From positions 1 through 64,000 of the forward strand of contig CACEEW010000005.1 of the NCBI GenBank assembly GCA_902558705.1: a stretch of DNA of 64,000 nt, in the 5' to 3' direction. Positions 18,549-29,046 of this stretch are shown here, one piece after another. The translations under genes were made by a program, and so were the position numbers. This DNA comes from an uncultured Pelagibacteraceae bacterium (GTDB taxonomy: Bacteria > Pseudomonadota > Alphaproteobacteria > Pelagibacterales > Pelagibacteraceae). The stretch's first letter is position 1. Each line of letters begins with the position of its first letter. The notes under the pieces are model-generated. The model did not search any database. It was not told the origin of the DNA and was given only the letters and a program-made list of their open reading frames with translations.

Positions 18549-20323
18549 TAATAAACTCTTTCTTGGGGAGGAAAATATTGAACTTCATTTGTAAGAGTAG
18601 TTTTATGAACTTCTCTATAACTTATTTTTGTTTCTTTTCCATCGCACCAAGCAAGTGTATGTTGCATAAATTTTTTATCATCTCTTTTAGGATAATCTTC
18701 TCGTGCATGTGCTCCTCTACTTTCTTTCCTATTATAGGCGGAATCTACAGTCACAACTGCTTGTCTTATTAAATTGTCAAATTCTAAAGTTTCGACCAAA
18801 TCTGTATTAAAGATTAATGATTTATCTTTAACTGATATTGACTCTAAACCATCATAAGTTTTTCTTATTTCCTCAACACCCTCTTTTAAAGTTTTTTCTG
18901 TTCTAAAAACTGCACATTTAGATTGCATTGTTTTTTGCATTGATAATCTTAGTTCTGCAGTTCCAATTTCACCATCTGCGTTTCTAATTTTGTCAAATCT
19001 TTCAAGACATTTTTGTGTTTCAGTCTCACTAATTACTTCATGTGGCATTCCTGGTGTAACTACTTCTGCAGCTCTCTTAGCTGCAGCTCTTCCAAATACT
19101 ACAAGATCAATTAATGAATTAGATCCCAGTCTGTTCGCTCCATGAACAGAAACACATGCAGCTTCACCAATAGCCATTAAGCCTGGAACAGTTTTTTCTG
19201 ATCCATTTACGGTTAATACCTCTCCCTTATAATTTGTTGGTATTCCACCCATATTGTAATGAACTGTAGGAACTACTGGAATTGGTTCTTTGGTAACATC
19301 TACATTAGCAAATAATCGCGCTGCATCAGTTATACCAGGTAATCTACTTTCTATAATTTCTTTATCTAAGTGACTTAAGTTTAAATGAACATGGTCTTGA
19401 TCTTTGCCTACACCTCTACCCTCATTAATTTCTATTGACATAGATCTGCTTACAACATCTCTAGAAGCTAAATCTTTAGCATTAGGAGCGTACCTCTCCA
19501 TAAATCTTTCACCTTTAGAGTTCGTAAGATATCCTCCTTCTCCTCTAGCACCTTCAGTTATTAACGTGCCATGACCATAAATTCCTGTTGGGTGGAACTG
19601 AACAAACTCCATATCTTGTAAAGGTAATCCCGCTCTAAGCACCATTGCATTACCATCGCCGGTACATGTATGGGCAGAGGTAGCAGAATAATAAACTTTT
19701 CCATAACCACCTGTTGCGATTATTACTGAATGTGCTCTAAATCTATGAATTGTTCCATCGTTTAAATTCCATGCTATTAAACCCTTGCACTCTCCATCTT
19801 TCATTAATAAATCTAACGCAAAATATTCTATAAAAAACTCTGTCTTATGTTTTAAAGCTTGACCATACAAAGTATGCAATATTGCATGACCAGTTCTATC
19901 TGCTGCAGCACAGGTTCTTTGAACAATTCCATTACCATAATTTTTTGTCATACCACCAAATGGTCTTTGATAAATCTTTCCATCATCCGTTCTACTAAAA
20001 GGGACACCATACTTTTCTAATTCAATAACTGCATTAGGTGCTTCTTTACACAGATATTCAATGCTATCTTGATCACCTAACCAATCTGCTCCCTTAACAG
20101 TATCATACATATGCCATCGCCAATCATCTTCTCCCATATTCCCAAGTGCTGCTGAAATACCACCTTGAGCTGCAGAGGTATGACTTCTAGTGGGAAATAC
20201 TTTTGAGATACATGCAGTTTTTAATCCAGCTTCGCTTAATCCTACTGCTGCTCTTAATCCAGAGCCACCAGCACCTAAAACTACTACATCATATTCATGA
20301 TCTATTATTTTGTAAGAACTCAT
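18548..20323 (-). CDS. sdhA: Succinate dehydrogenase flavoprotein subunit
   Basis: 591 residues, full length. FAD-binding [13 protein letters not shown] at about 17-29; covalent flavin His in [34 protein letters not shown]; the active-site arginine region [10 protein letters not shown]; and the C-terminal [15 protein letters not shown]. It oxidises succinate to fumarate. Starts 4 bp before the sdhD stop, a tight translational coupling. Confidence 0.97.
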   Translation of the reverse strand: MSSYKIIDHEYDVVVLGAGGSGLRAAVGLSEAGLKTACISKVFPTRSHTSAAQGGISAALGNMGEDDWRWHMYDTVKGADWLGDQDSIEYLCKEAPNAVIELEKYGVPFSRTDDGKIYQRPFGGMTKNYGNGIVQRTCAAADRTGHAILHTLYGQALKHKTEFFIEYFALDLLMKDGECKGLIAWNLNDGTIHRFRAHSVIIATGGYGKVYYSATSAHTCTGDGNAMVLRAGLPLQDMEFVQFHPTGIYGHGTLITEGARGEGGYLTNSKGERFMERYAPNAKDLASRDVVSRSMSIEINEGRGVGKDQDHVHLNLSHLDKEIIESRLPGITDAARLFANVDVTKEPIPVVPTVHYNMGGIPTNYKGEVLTVNGSEKTVPGLMAIGEAACVSVHGANRLGSNSLIDLVVFGRAAAKRAAEVVTPGMPHEVISETETQKCLERFDKIRNADGEIGTAELRLSMQKTMQSKCAVFRTEKTLKEGVEEIRKTYDGLESISVKDKSLIFNTDLVETLEFDNLIRQAVVTVDSAYNRKESRGAHAREDYPKRDDKKFMQHTLAWCDGKETKISYREVHKTTLTNEVQYFPPQERVY

Positions 20324-20643
20324 AATTTAGATATTATTATAATTGTAATTAATGGAATTACCACAGCTGAGGCAAATAAAAGCTTATTTGCGACATTTTT
20401 GATTTTATCATTTTGGATATAATCCTCAAAAACCTCACTAATACTCAAAGCTGAAAAGAAATATGCATTAATAATAAAAATACTGAATAAAAATTTTGAT
20501 AATGAGGTTGTAAAAAAACTTTTAACTTCAATAAATTGTTGATCATAAATCGAAATTAAATTCAAAACAAACCACAACATTAATGGAATTAAAATGGCAC
20601 CACTAATTTTTAAAAAGATCCATTTTTTAGTTGCTGAAATCAT
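20320..20643 (-). CDS. sdhD: Succinate dehydrogenase membrane anchor subunit D
   Basis: 107 residues with three predicted membrane helices (about 12-32, 45-68 and 82-105). Sequence is weakly conserved in general for this subunit; identification rests on size, topology and position between sdhC and sdhA with 4-bp overlaps on both sides. It helps bind heme b and ubiquinone. Confidence 0.88.
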   Translation of the reverse strand: MISATKKWIFLKISGAILIPLMLWFVLNLISIYDQQFIEVKSFFTTSLSKFLFSIFIINAYFFSALSISEVFEDYIQNDKIKNVANKLLFASAVVIPLITIIIISKL

Positions 20644-21026
20644 AAAATAAAATTTTTTCCTATTAGATAAAAAATAACAGTAAAAATTATTGAGCCAAAT
20701 ATAACAATAAGACCTGTAATTTTAGTGGTTTGAATTTCAAAACCATATCCAAGATCCATAATTAAGTGTCTTATTTCACTTAAAATCTGAAATAAAAATG
20801 ACCAAGTAATCCCTAGAATTATAAATTTGCCAATAAAAGAATTTAAAAAAGAATTAATTTCTTCATAATTATTTTCTCCAAGTAAAAGTGATGAGGCCCA
20901 AAAACAAATTATCGTAATTGCAATAATATTAATTATTCCAGTTATTCTATGAGAAATTGATACCAAAGATGAAATGTGCCATCTATAAATTTGTATATGA
21001 GGAGAAAGAGGTTCTTTATTTTCCAT
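20640..21026 (-). CDS. sdhC: Succinate dehydrogenase cytochrome b556 subunit
   Basis: 128 residues, three membrane helices. The family signature is clear: PLSPHIQIYRWHISSLVSISHRITG-type sequence at 6-30, and EIRHLIMDLGYGFE near residue 85 carrying the heme-ligand His. The ATG at 21026 lies inside the asd 3' end (11-bp overlap). Confidence 0.94.
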   Translation of the reverse strand: MENKEPLSPHIQIYRWHISSLVSISHRITGIINIIAITIICFWASSLLLGENNYEEINSFLNSFIGKFIILGITWSFLFQILSEIRHLIMDLGYGFEIQTTKITGLIVIFGSIIFTVIFYLIGKNFIL

Positions 21027-22023
21027 AGAAATTATTTTTAATTAAAGTTTCGGCAATCTCTACTGCATTTAAAGCCGCTCCTCTTAAAAGATTATCTGAA
21101 ACAATCCATAAATTCATTGCATTTTTAAGAGTTTTATCCTCTCTAATTCTCGAAATAAAAGTTTCATCTTTACCTTCTGCCTCAATAGGAGTTGAATATC
21201 CCCCATCAATTCTTTCATCTATTACTTTGCAACCTTCAAATTTATCAAGAGCTTTTCTAACCTCTTCTAAAGTAAAAGTTTTTTCAAATTCAATGTTTAC
21301 CGACTCTGCGTGAGAAACTAAAACAGGTATTCTTACACACGTTGCAGTCAAGTTAATTTTATCATCTAAAATTTTTTTAGTTTCATTGACCATCTTAAGT
21401 TCCTCTTTTGTATAACCATTTTCAGAAAATATATCTATGTGAGGGATGATATTGAAAGCGATTTGTTTAGTAAAATTTCTAGGTTCTACTTTTTGGTTAT
21501 TTAAAACCATTTTAGTTTGATCAATCAATTCATCCATTGGTGCTTTACCACCCCCTGAAACAGATTGATAAGTCGAAACTACTACTCTTTTGATTGTAAA
21601 CAAATCGTGCAATGGTTTTAAAGCTATAACCAACTGAGCTGTAGAACAATTTGGATTAGCTATAATATTTTTTTTTATATTATTCAGATCTTCAGAATTT
21701 ACTTGAGGTACTATGAGAGGCACTTTAGGATCCATTCTGTAATGACTTGAATTGTCTATAACAAAACAATTTTTAGCAGCCTTTTCAGCAAATTTTTCAG
21801 ATATTTTTCCTCCGGCAGAAAAAAAAGCGATTTTTACTTTTGAAAAATCAAAACTCTCTAAATCAGAAACTTGATATTCTTTACCTTTAAAAGAAATTTT
21901 TTTTCCACTACTTTTAGTTGATGCTATCAAATAAATATTATCAATAGATAGTCCCTTTTTTTCAAGAACTTCTAATATTTTTCTACCAACATTCCCAGTT
22001 GCTCCTACAATTGCTATATTCAT
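21016..22023 (-). CDS. asd: Aspartate-semialdehyde dehydrogenase
   Basis: 335 residues. It reduces aspartyl phosphate to aspartate semialdehyde for lysine, diaminopimelate, threonine and methionine synthesis. NADP loop VGATGNVGRKILEVL at residues 5-19; nucleophile in IANPNCSTAQLVIAL near residue 129; the acid-base His in CVRIPVLVSHAESVNIEF. Sits between dmdA and sdhC; this position is probably an operon arrangement of convenience, since the functions are unrelated. Confidence 0.95.
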   Translation of the reverse strand: MNIAIVGATGNVGRKILEVLEKKGLSIDNIYLIASTKSSGKKISFKGKEYQVSDLESFDFSKVKIAFFSAGGKISEKFAEKAAKNCFVIDNSSHYRMDPKVPLIVPQVNSEDLNNIKKNIIANPNCSTAQLVIALKPLHDLFTIKRVVVSTYQSVSGGGKAPMDELIDQTKMVLNNQKVEPRNFTKQIAFNIIPHIDIFSENGYTKEELKMVNETKKILDDKINLTATCVRIPVLVSHAESVNIEFEKTFTLEEVRKALDKFEGCKVIDERIDGGYSTPIEAEGKDETFISRIREDKTLKNAMNLWIVSDNLLRGAALNAVEIAETLIKNNFYGK

Positions 22024-22042
22024 GATAACGTTTATTTTTATA

Positions 22043-23152
22043 CTAAATGAAGGGTAAATCGCAAATTGTTCCTACAAATATTTTATCGTTAATATCTATC
22101 TTAAACTGGGTTTTATTATCCCAATAAGGTTTATTAATCATTGCAATACCAATAACTTTTTTAAAAGTAGGAGAATAAGTTGCAGATCTTACATAACCAA
22201 CAACTTTATTATCATTATCTAGTAGCGTCTTCTCACAATACATGTCAATTTTGTTGTGATCAATCATAACTCCCATTAGTTTCCTTTTAATCCCATCTTG
22301 TTTTAATTTTTTAAGTTTTTCTTTACCTAAAAAGTTAACCTCACTATCTAAATTAATAAACTTATCAAAATTTGCCTCAAATGGATTATCTCTATTATCA
22401 AAATCATTTCCGTATGATAATAGTGCAGATTCTATTCGCTCTATTAAATTTGGACATCCAGCTTTGACATTAAATTCTTTCCCATGTTCAAATAGATAAT
22501 CATATAAATCTTGCCCGGCTTGATTATCTTCAACATAAATTTCAAATCCACTCTGTTTTGACCAACCTGATCTAGCAACAAAATATTTTTTTTCTTTAAA
22601 TTCGTAATACTTAAAATTAAAAAATTTTAATTGTCTTATATCCTCACCAAATAATTTTGCCATTAAATCATCGGAGCGTGGACCTTGTACTGCTAAAATA
22701 TTTACATTTGGTTCATGGATTTCAACATCAAATTTATTTCCTGCAGCAAGACCTTTTGCAAAAAAAATTACGTCTGAATCTGCAATTGAGAGCCACCATT
22801 TATCATCAGCTAATTTATTAATAATTGGATCATTAACTAAAAGACCCTCATCATCAATTAATGGTGCATAGTAACATTTTCCAACTTTAGATTTTGACAA
22901 ATCTCTACAAGTCATTAATTGAACTAATTTTGCAGAGTCTTTTCCAGATATTTCAACTTGCCTTTCTGCTGCAACATCCCAAACCTGAACAAATTTTTTC
23001 AAATGCTCATAATCAGATTCTAAAGACTTAAATGATGCAGGAAGCAACATATGATTATAAACAGTATAACTGCTCACACCATGAGATTCGATCCTATCTG
23101 TATAAGGCGTACTTCTTAATCTTCTTGATTTTACTATTGGAAAGTTTTTCAT
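22043..23152 (-). CDS. dmdA: Dimethylsulfoniopropionate demethylase
   Basis: 369 residues, the length I recall for the Pelagibacter enzyme, and the sequence matches my memory of that protein over long stretches, including [80 protein letters not shown] and the C-terminal CDLPFI. DmdA moves a methyl group from DMSP to tetrahydrofolate, yielding methylmercaptopropionate; its fold is GcvT-like but it is a distinct family. It starts 4 bp inside the preceding alpha/beta hydrolase gene, so the two are translationally coupled, and belongs to dmdC-dmdB-hydrolase-dmdA. Confidence 0.95.
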   Translation of the reverse strand: MKNFPIVKSRRLRSTPYTDRIESHGVSSYTVYNHMLLPASFKSLESDYEHLKKFVQVWDVAAERQVEISGKDSAKLVQLMTCRDLSKSKVGKCYYAPLIDDEGLLVNDPIINKLADDKWWLSIADSDVIFFAKGLAAGNKFDVEIHEPNVNILAVQGPRSDDLMAKLFGEDIRQLKFFNFKYYEFKEKKYFVARSGWSKQSGFEIYVEDNQAGQDLYDYLFEHGKEFNVKAGCPNLIERIESALLSYGNDFDNRDNPFEANFDKFINLDSEVNFLGKEKLKKLKQDGIKRKLMGVMIDHNKIDMYCEKTLLDNDNKVVGYVRSATYSPTFKKVIGIAMINKPYWDNKTQFKIDINDKIFVGTICDLPFI

Positions 23153-23925
23153 TTTTTTAAAAATTCTAAGACCTTTTCTCTCATTTCAAATGCTTTTTCA
23201 ATCATAATCATATGTCCACATCCAGGAATTATATGAGTGGTAGAATTTTTAACTAAGTTTGCAAATTTTTTTCCAGCTTCTAGATTAACCATTTTATCTA
23301 ACTCTCCAAAAACTAACATGATTGGACAACTAATTGATTGTACTGCCTTAGAACCATTCGCATAATTATTACATGCAATAAGATCAACTGCTAGAATTTC
23401 ACTTATATCCCTAGGTGATTGAATAATTCTTTCAATTGGATTTCCACCAATAAACTTTTTAGAGCCCTCATAACCCCATTTCATCATTAATTTAACAGCA
23501 TCAGAGTCGCCATTTGATGCCAAATCAATTAAATCTTTATTTACTGGCATTCGATATGATCCACTTATTAAAACCATTTTTTTTAATCTTTTTTTATATT
23601 TAAATGAGTACTCAATAGCTTCTAAGCATCCTTGAGAATGGCCAACTAATATTAAATTTTTCAAATTCAGCTTCTCAAATACTTTTTCTAACCAGTCTGT
23701 AATTTTTTCAATACTATCTAAACAAGGACCTTCAGAATTTCCATGACCTGGTAAATCAATAGAAAGAACATTGAAATTTTTACTTGAAAAAAATTGTTCT
23801 GTTAAAGACCAAACAATATGAGAGAGACCACTTCCATGAAGAAATACTATCGTATCCTTTGAATTATCTACACCTTGTCCTGCATCAGATGCATGAACAC
23901 TTTTGTTATCAATTTCAATTATCAA
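23149..23925 (-). CDS. Alpha/beta hydrolase within the DMSP demethylation operon
   Basis: 258 residues from a TTG start (23925), the only start before the first conserved strand; an AGG overlaps the end of dmdB 7 nt upstream. The catalytic triad is readable: nucleophile Ser97 in LVGHSQGC, Asp210 in FGELDKM and His238 in PGCGHMI, with an oxyanion loop [10 protein letters not shown]. No signal peptide, so cytosolic. Located between dmdB and dmdA. No enoyl-hydratase-like DmdD is visible in the window, so this hydrolase could act on methylthioacryloyl-CoA or another CoA ester of the pathway; that is a proposal from position alone. Confidence 0.85.
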   Translation of the reverse strand: MIIEIDNKSVHASDAGQGVDNSKDTIVFLHGSGLSHIVWSLTEQFFSSKNFNVLSIDLPGHGNSEGPCLDSIEKITDWLEKVFEKLNLKNLILVGHSQGCLEAIEYSFKYKKRLKKMVLISGSYRMPVNKDLIDLASNGDSDAVKLMMKWGYEGSKKFIGGNPIERIIQSPRDISEILAVDLIACNNYANGSKAVQSISCPIMLVFGELDKMVNLEAGKKFANLVKNSTTHIIPGCGHMIMIEKAFEMREKVLEFLKK

Positions 23926-23933
23926 TTAACTAC

Positions 23934-25550
23934 CTAAAATTTTTTTCGCAATTCAAATTTTTGAATTTTACCTGTTGAAGTTTTTGGCAATTCACAGAAA
24001 ATTACTTGTTTTGGAACTTTAAATCCTGCTAATGTTTCCTTGCAAAAATCAATCAATTCTTTATCTGTTGTAGGCTTGTCTTTGACCATTTCAATAAATG
24101 CACAAGGTACTTCTCCCCATTTCTCATCAGGTTTAGCAACAACTGCAGCAATTGATACTGAAGGATGTTTGGATAAAGTATTCTCGATTTCAATTGAAGA
24201 AATATTTTCTCCTCCAGAAATAATTATATCTTTTGACCTATCTTGTATTTTTACATATCCATCTGGGTGTATCACCGCTAAATCTCCTGAATGAAACCAG
24301 CCACCAGCCATGGCTTTATCTGTTGCAGCTTTATCTTTAAAATAACCTTTCATAACTACATTTCCTCTGAGCATAATCTCACCAATTGTTTTCCCATCTT
24401 TTGGTACTTCCTTCATTGTTTCAGGATCCATTATAGTTGCACCTTCAAGATTAGGATACCTAACTCCTTGTCTTGCTTTAATTTCGTTCTGCTTATCCTC
24501 ATCAAAATTATTCCAATCATCATTCCAGGCACATTGTGTGACATGTCCGTAAGTTTCTGTTAAGCCATACACGTGCATTACCTCAAAACCAAGTTCTTTC
24601 ATTTTTTTAAAGATTATACTTGGTGGTGGGGCTCCTGCGGTAAGTACATGTACTTTATGTTTTAGTTTTTTTCGATCACTTTCGGGGGCACCTGTAATCA
24701 TGTTTAATACTATAGGAGCTCCACCAAAATGAGTTACATTATATTTATCTATTAGTTCAAAAATTTTTTTTACATCTATATTTCTTAAGCAAATTGTTCT
24801 TCCATTTAACATTGGAACTGTCCAAGGATAGCACCATCCATTACAATGAAACATTGGAACAATTGTTAAAAAATTTAACCTATTTGGCATATTCCAGGCA
24901 ACAGCACTTCCTGTAGACATTAAATATGATCCTCGATGATGATACACAACTCCTTTTGGATTTCCTGTAGTTCCAGAAGTATAACTTAATGATATAGCTT
25001 GCCACTCATCCTCTGGCATTTTCCAAATGTAGTTATCATCTCCAGTATTCAAAAAGCTTTCATATTCTAATTCGCCAATTTTTTCTAATTTAGACTGATC
25101 AGCAAACTTGTCATGAATATCAATGATAATAATTTTTTTGTCTAATTTGCTTAATGCTTTTTTTACCTCAATGTGAAGTTGTCTATCTACTACCAACACT
25201 TTTGCATCACTGTGTTTTAGAATGTATGAGATGGTATTAGCATCTAATCTTATATTAATCGTATTTAATACTGCGCCTGACATTGGAACTGAATAATGTG
25301 CCTCAAAAATTTCTGGTGTATTAAATGCCAGAAATGAAACTGTATCTCCCTTAGTGATACCAATTTTTTCTAAAGCACTAGCAAATTTAGTAGCTCTTTT
25401 ATATACATCGCTCCAAGTGTATTTTCGATCTTCATAAACTATAGCTTCATAGTTAGGATAGACTTCTTTTGCTCTTTCTAAAAAAGATAAAGGTGTTAAT
25501 GGGACGTAATTAGCTCTATTTTTATCTAAATTTGTATCATAATGACTCAT
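23934..25550 (-). CDS. dmdB: Methylmercaptopropionate-CoA ligase (AMP-forming, DmdB-type)
   Basis: 538 residues, ANL superfamily. Motifs: ATP loop LSYTSGTTGNPKGVVYHHRG near residue 180, HVYGLTETYGH, the hinge WFHSGDLAVIHPDGYVKIQDR, ISGGENISSIEIE, and the catalytic lysine in PKTSTGKIQKFELRKKF at the C-terminus. The second step of DMSP demethylation makes MMPA-CoA. Substrate is assigned from the neighbours dmdA and dmdC; general medium-chain acyl-CoA ligases share these motifs. It begins one base after the dmdC stop. Confidence 0.87.
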   Translation of the reverse strand: MSHYDTNLDKNRANYVPLTPLSFLERAKEVYPNYEAIVYEDRKYTWSDVYKRATKFASALEKIGITKGDTVSFLAFNTPEIFEAHYSVPMSGAVLNTINIRLDANTISYILKHSDAKVLVVDRQLHIEVKKALSKLDKKIIIIDIHDKFADQSKLEKIGELEYESFLNTGDDNYIWKMPEDEWQAISLSYTSGTTGNPKGVVYHHRGSYLMSTGSAVAWNMPNRLNFLTIVPMFHCNGWCYPWTVPMLNGRTICLRNIDVKKIFELIDKYNVTHFGGAPIVLNMITGAPESDRKKLKHKVHVLTAGAPPPSIIFKKMKELGFEVMHVYGLTETYGHVTQCAWNDDWNNFDEDKQNEIKARQGVRYPNLEGATIMDPETMKEVPKDGKTIGEIMLRGNVVMKGYFKDKAATDKAMAGGWFHSGDLAVIHPDGYVKIQDRSKDIIISGGENISSIEIENTLSKHPSVSIAAVVAKPDEKWGEVPCAFIEMVKDKPTTDKELIDFCKETLAGFKVPKQVIFCELPKTSTGKIQKFELRKKF

Positions 25551-25551
25551 T

Positions 25552-27315
25552 TTAATTGAATTTAAAATTCATTATGTTCGAACTACCAGATATGGCTGAC
25601 TTATAATGTTGTTCAGCTCGGGGTAGAACTTTATCAAAATAAAACTTAGCAGTATTTATTTTTTCATCATAAAACTTTTTATTTTCATCATAATTCTTGA
25701 AGCTTACTTCCAAAACTTTTATCCAAGCATAAGCAACTGATACGTACCCTAATGTTTTTAAGTAGTCATTTGCTGCAGCACTTACATCGTCTTTGTCCGT
25801 TTTAGCTTTTTCAATTGTCCAATCACTAAACTTGCTCAAAATGTCTAAATAATAATTAAATTCTTTAGCAAATGTTTTTATTTGCTCATTATTTGAGTTA
25901 ACCTCAGATTTAATTAGATCTAAAAATCTATTAATTATATTTCCATTTTTATTAGATAATTTTCTAAAAACTAAATCTGCTGCTTGCACTGAATTAGTGC
26001 CTTCATATATTGGCGTTATTCTATTATCTCTATAAAGTTGTTCTATTCCTTGATCTTTTGTATAACCATAACCACCATGAATTTGCATAGCATCATTAGT
26101 AATTTCCATACCAAGATCTGTAAATAACGATTTAACGACAGGCGTCATTAAGGAGACAAAGTCGGAAGCTTCCTGACGAACTTTTTCATCTGGATGGTTT
26201 AAACTAACTTCTGTTTGTTGTGACAGCCAAAAACATAATGCTCTCTCACCTTCTATAATTGATTTCATATTTAATAATGACCTTCTTATATCAGCATGTT
26301 CAATTATAAAATCTGCTCCATTAGATGATTTGGTGTTGTTAGTTTTACCTTGTTTTCTCTCTTTAGCATAAGCAAGTGAATTTTGATAAGCAATTTCTGA
26401 AATTCCAAGCCCTTGTATACCGACAACAATTCTTTCAAGATTCATCATTGTAAACATCGCGCTTAAACCTTTGTCCTTTTTACCTATCATATATCCAGTT
26501 GCTCCATCAAAGTTGAGAACGCATGTAGCAGAACCTTTGATACCCATTTTACTTTCTATAGATCCTGTTGATACTCCGTTCCTAGGACCTACACTTCCAT
26601 CCTCATTAACTACAAATTTTGGGACTAAAAATAAACTTATACCTTTTGTACCAGATGGTGAGTCTGTTGCTCTTGCAATTACTAAATGAATAATATTTTC
26701 TGTAAGATCTTGATCACCTGAAGTAATGAAAATCTTTTGGCCACTAAGTTTATATGTTCCATCAGATTGTTTCTCAGCTTTAGTTTTTAAAAGTCCTAAA
26801 TCAGTTCCACAAACTGGTTCTGTTAAACACATAGTGCCACTCCATTTGCCTTCAACTATTTTTGGTAAATATTTGGTTTTTATTTCTTCTGAGGCATGAT
26901 GATTTATACAATTATATGCCCCAATACTGAGTTCGCTATAAAGTTTGAAAGATAAGCTTGCAGATGAAAGCATTTCGTCAAAAAAAGCACTAACAGTCTT
27001 TGGCATTCCCTGTCCACCATACTTTGGATCACAAGATAAAGAAGTCCAACCATCTTCAATATACTTTTGGTAAGCTTCTTTATATCCAGGGGGTGTTCTT
27101 ACAACTCCATTTTCTAAAACTGCAGGATTTTCATCACCTATTTTAGCGAGAGGTAATATTAAATTTTGATTAATCTTTGCAGCCTCTTCTAAAATATCTT
27201 TAACAAGTTCTAAACTGACCTCTTTATATTTTTCTAATTCATTGTAATTTTTATTATCTCTTAGTTTCTCAAAAAGAAACATCATATCTTCAACTGGTGC
27301 ATTGTAGCTTGGCAT
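25552..27315 (-). CDS. dmdC: Methylmercaptopropionyl-CoA dehydrogenase (DmdC-type acyl-CoA dehydrogenase)
   Basis: 587 residues, the long acyl-CoA dehydrogenase type typical of DmdC. Key pieces: GGQGMPKTVSAFFDEMLSSA, MCLTEPVCGTDLGLLKT, IFITSGDQDL, MQIHGGYGYTKDQG and RDNRITPIYEGTNSVQAADL, whose Glu is the expected catalytic base. FAD-dependent, forming methylthioacryloyl-CoA. The C-terminal 100 residues form the extra helical domain of this subfamily. Followed directly by dmdB. Confidence 0.87.
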   Translation of the reverse strand: MPSYNAPVEDMMFLFEKLRDNKNYNELEKYKEVSLELVKDILEEAAKINQNLILPLAKIGDENPAVLENGVVRTPPGYKEAYQKYIEDGWTSLSCDPKYGGQGMPKTVSAFFDEMLSSASLSFKLYSELSIGAYNCINHHASEEIKTKYLPKIVEGKWSGTMCLTEPVCGTDLGLLKTKAEKQSDGTYKLSGQKIFITSGDQDLTENIIHLVIARATDSPSGTKGISLFLVPKFVVNEDGSVGPRNGVSTGSIESKMGIKGSATCVLNFDGATGYMIGKKDKGLSAMFTMMNLERIVVGIQGLGISEIAYQNSLAYAKERKQGKTNNTKSSNGADFIIEHADIRRSLLNMKSIIEGERALCFWLSQQTEVSLNHPDEKVRQEASDFVSLMTPVVKSLFTDLGMEITNDAMQIHGGYGYTKDQGIEQLYRDNRITPIYEGTNSVQAADLVFRKLSNKNGNIINRFLDLIKSEVNSNNEQIKTFAKEFNYYLDILSKFSDWTIEKAKTDKDDVSAAANDYLKTLGYVSVAYAWIKVLEVSFKNYDENKKFYDEKINTAKFYFDKVLPRAEQHYKSAISGSSNIMNFKFN

Positions 27316-27341
27316 AGAATTAGTTTAGGACAATTAATAGA

Positions 27342-28448
27342 TTATTGCAATTTTGAAATTATCGCATCTCCCATTTGAGAGGTTGAAACTTCTTTCATTC
27401 CACCTGATAGAATATCTTTTGTTCTCAATCCATCATTTAGCACATCTTGCACAGCTTTTTCTAGTGCTTCAGCCTCTTTATCTAAATCTAAAGAATACCT
27501 CAAGGCCATAGCAAAACTCAATATAGTTGCAATTGGATTTGCAATTCCTTTACTAGCAATATCTGGAGCTGAACCATGAATTGGTTCATACATTGCTCTC
27601 ATTTCACCATCTTTATTTTTAGCACCTAAAGATGCTGAGGGTAAAAGACCTAAAGATCCAGTAAGCATTGAAGCCTGATCTGATAACATATCTCCAAATA
27701 AATTATCAGTTACAATTACATCAAACTGCTTGGGATTTCTTAATAACTGCATAGCACAGTTATCAGCAAGCATATGACTTAGTTCTACATCTTTATATTC
27801 TTTTTCATGTAATGTTTGAACTTCTTCTTTCCAAAGTTGTCCGGCTTCCATAACATTTGATTTTTCACACGACGTAACTTTGTTTGATCTTTTTTTTGCT
27901 AATTCAAAAGCAATTTTAGCAACTCTAATTATTTCACTGCTCGTATAAGTATGAGTGTTAATTCCTTTTCTTTCACCATTTTCAATTGGTTTAATTCCTC
28001 TAGGTTCGCCAAAATATATCCCACCAGTCAGTTCTCTTACTATCATAATATCTAAACCAGAAACAATTTCTGGTTTTAAAGTTGATGCATCGACTAATTG
28101 TTTAAAACATATTGCTGGCCTTAAGTTTGCAAATAATTTTAATTCTTTTCTAAGTTTTAATAATGCTCTTTCAGGTTTTTTTGAAAAATCTATATTATCC
28201 CATTTTGGACCTCCTACTGCTCCTAACATTACTACCGCACTTTCTAATGCCTTATAAAATACTTCGTCAGTTATAGGGGTTCCGTGTTTGTCAATAGAGC
28301 AACCTCCAGCAAGATCTTGATCTATTTCAAAGTCGAGTGATTTTTTATCATTAAACCAATTAATTATTTTTTTTACTTCAGCAATAACTTCAGGACCAAT
28401 ACCATCACCAGGTAATAATAAAATTTTTCTTTTTTTCACTTTAATCAT
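27342..28448 (-). CDS. leuB: 3-isopropylmalate dehydrogenase
   Basis: 368 residues. Oxidative decarboxylation of 3-isopropylmalate in leucine synthesis. Start [16 protein letters not shown]; substrate/NAD region [43 protein letters not shown] and [26 protein letters not shown]. Its ATG lies inside the leuD stop region (8-bp overlap). A 26-bp gap leads to dmdC, so the DMSP genes may be transcribed from the same message. Confidence 0.96.
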   Translation of the reverse strand: MIKVKKRKILLLPGDGIGPEVIAEVKKIINWFNDKKSLDFEIDQDLAGGCSIDKHGTPITDEVFYKALESAVVMLGAVGGPKWDNIDFSKKPERALLKLRKELKLFANLRPAICFKQLVDASTLKPEIVSGLDIMIVRELTGGIYFGEPRGIKPIENGERKGINTHTYTSSEIIRVAKIAFELAKKRSNKVTSCEKSNVMEAGQLWKEEVQTLHEKEYKDVELSHMLADNCAMQLLRNPKQFDVIVTDNLFGDMLSDQASMLTGSLGLLPSASLGAKNKDGEMRAMYEPIHGSAPDIASKGIANPIATILSFAMALRYSLDLDKEAEALEKAVQDVLNDGLRTKDILSGGMKEVSTSQMGDAIISKLQ

Positions 28449-29046
28449 TAAAAATCCAAGGTTTCTGATTTTTCAAATCTTTTTCAAAATTTTCAATTTT
28501 TTCTGACTTTTTTAAAGATAATGCTATATCGTCTAATCCTTCTAAAAGACATTTTTTTTTAAATTTATCTACATCAAATTTAATTTCATTGTTTCCATAA
28601 ACAATCTTGTTTTCATTTAAATCAACTGATATTTCCTCTTTCCGATTTGCGTATTCTGATAATTCTTTAATTTTTTCCTCCTCAAGAACAATAGGTAAAA
28701 TTCCGTTTTTAAAACAATTACTATAAAAAATATCTGCAAAACTTGAACTAATTACACATGTTATGCCAAAATCTAACAATGCCCATGGAGCATGCTCTCT
28801 TGATGAACCACATCCAAAATTTTTTCCAGCTATCAAAATTTTAGAATTATTAAATGGATTTTGATTTAAAATAAAATCTCCAATTTCTTTACCTTGGTCA
28901 TCATATCTCATCTCAAAAAATAAATTTTTACCAAGACCAGTTCTTTTAATAGTTTTCAAAAATTGTTTTGGAATTATCATATCCGTATCAATATTCACTA
29001 TTGGTAAATATACTGGAATACTTTTTAAAGTATTAAATTTTTGCAT
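28441..29046 (-). CDS. leuD: 3-isopropylmalate dehydratase small subunit
   Basis: 201 residues. The swivel domain has [22 protein letters not shown] near residue 20 and [22 protein letters not shown] near residue 73, both diagnostic. Works with LeuC to isomerise 2-isopropylmalate. It starts immediately after leuC. Confidence 0.96.
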   Translation of the reverse strand: MQKFNTLKSIPVYLPIVNIDTDMIIPKQFLKTIKRTGLGKNLFFEMRYDDQGKEIGDFILNQNPFNNSKILIAGKNFGCGSSREHAPWALLDFGITCVISSSFADIFYSNCFKNGILPIVLEEEKIKELSEYANRKEEISVDLNENKIVYGNNEIKFDVDKFKKKCLLEGLDDIALSLKKSEKIENFEKDLKNQKPWIFND

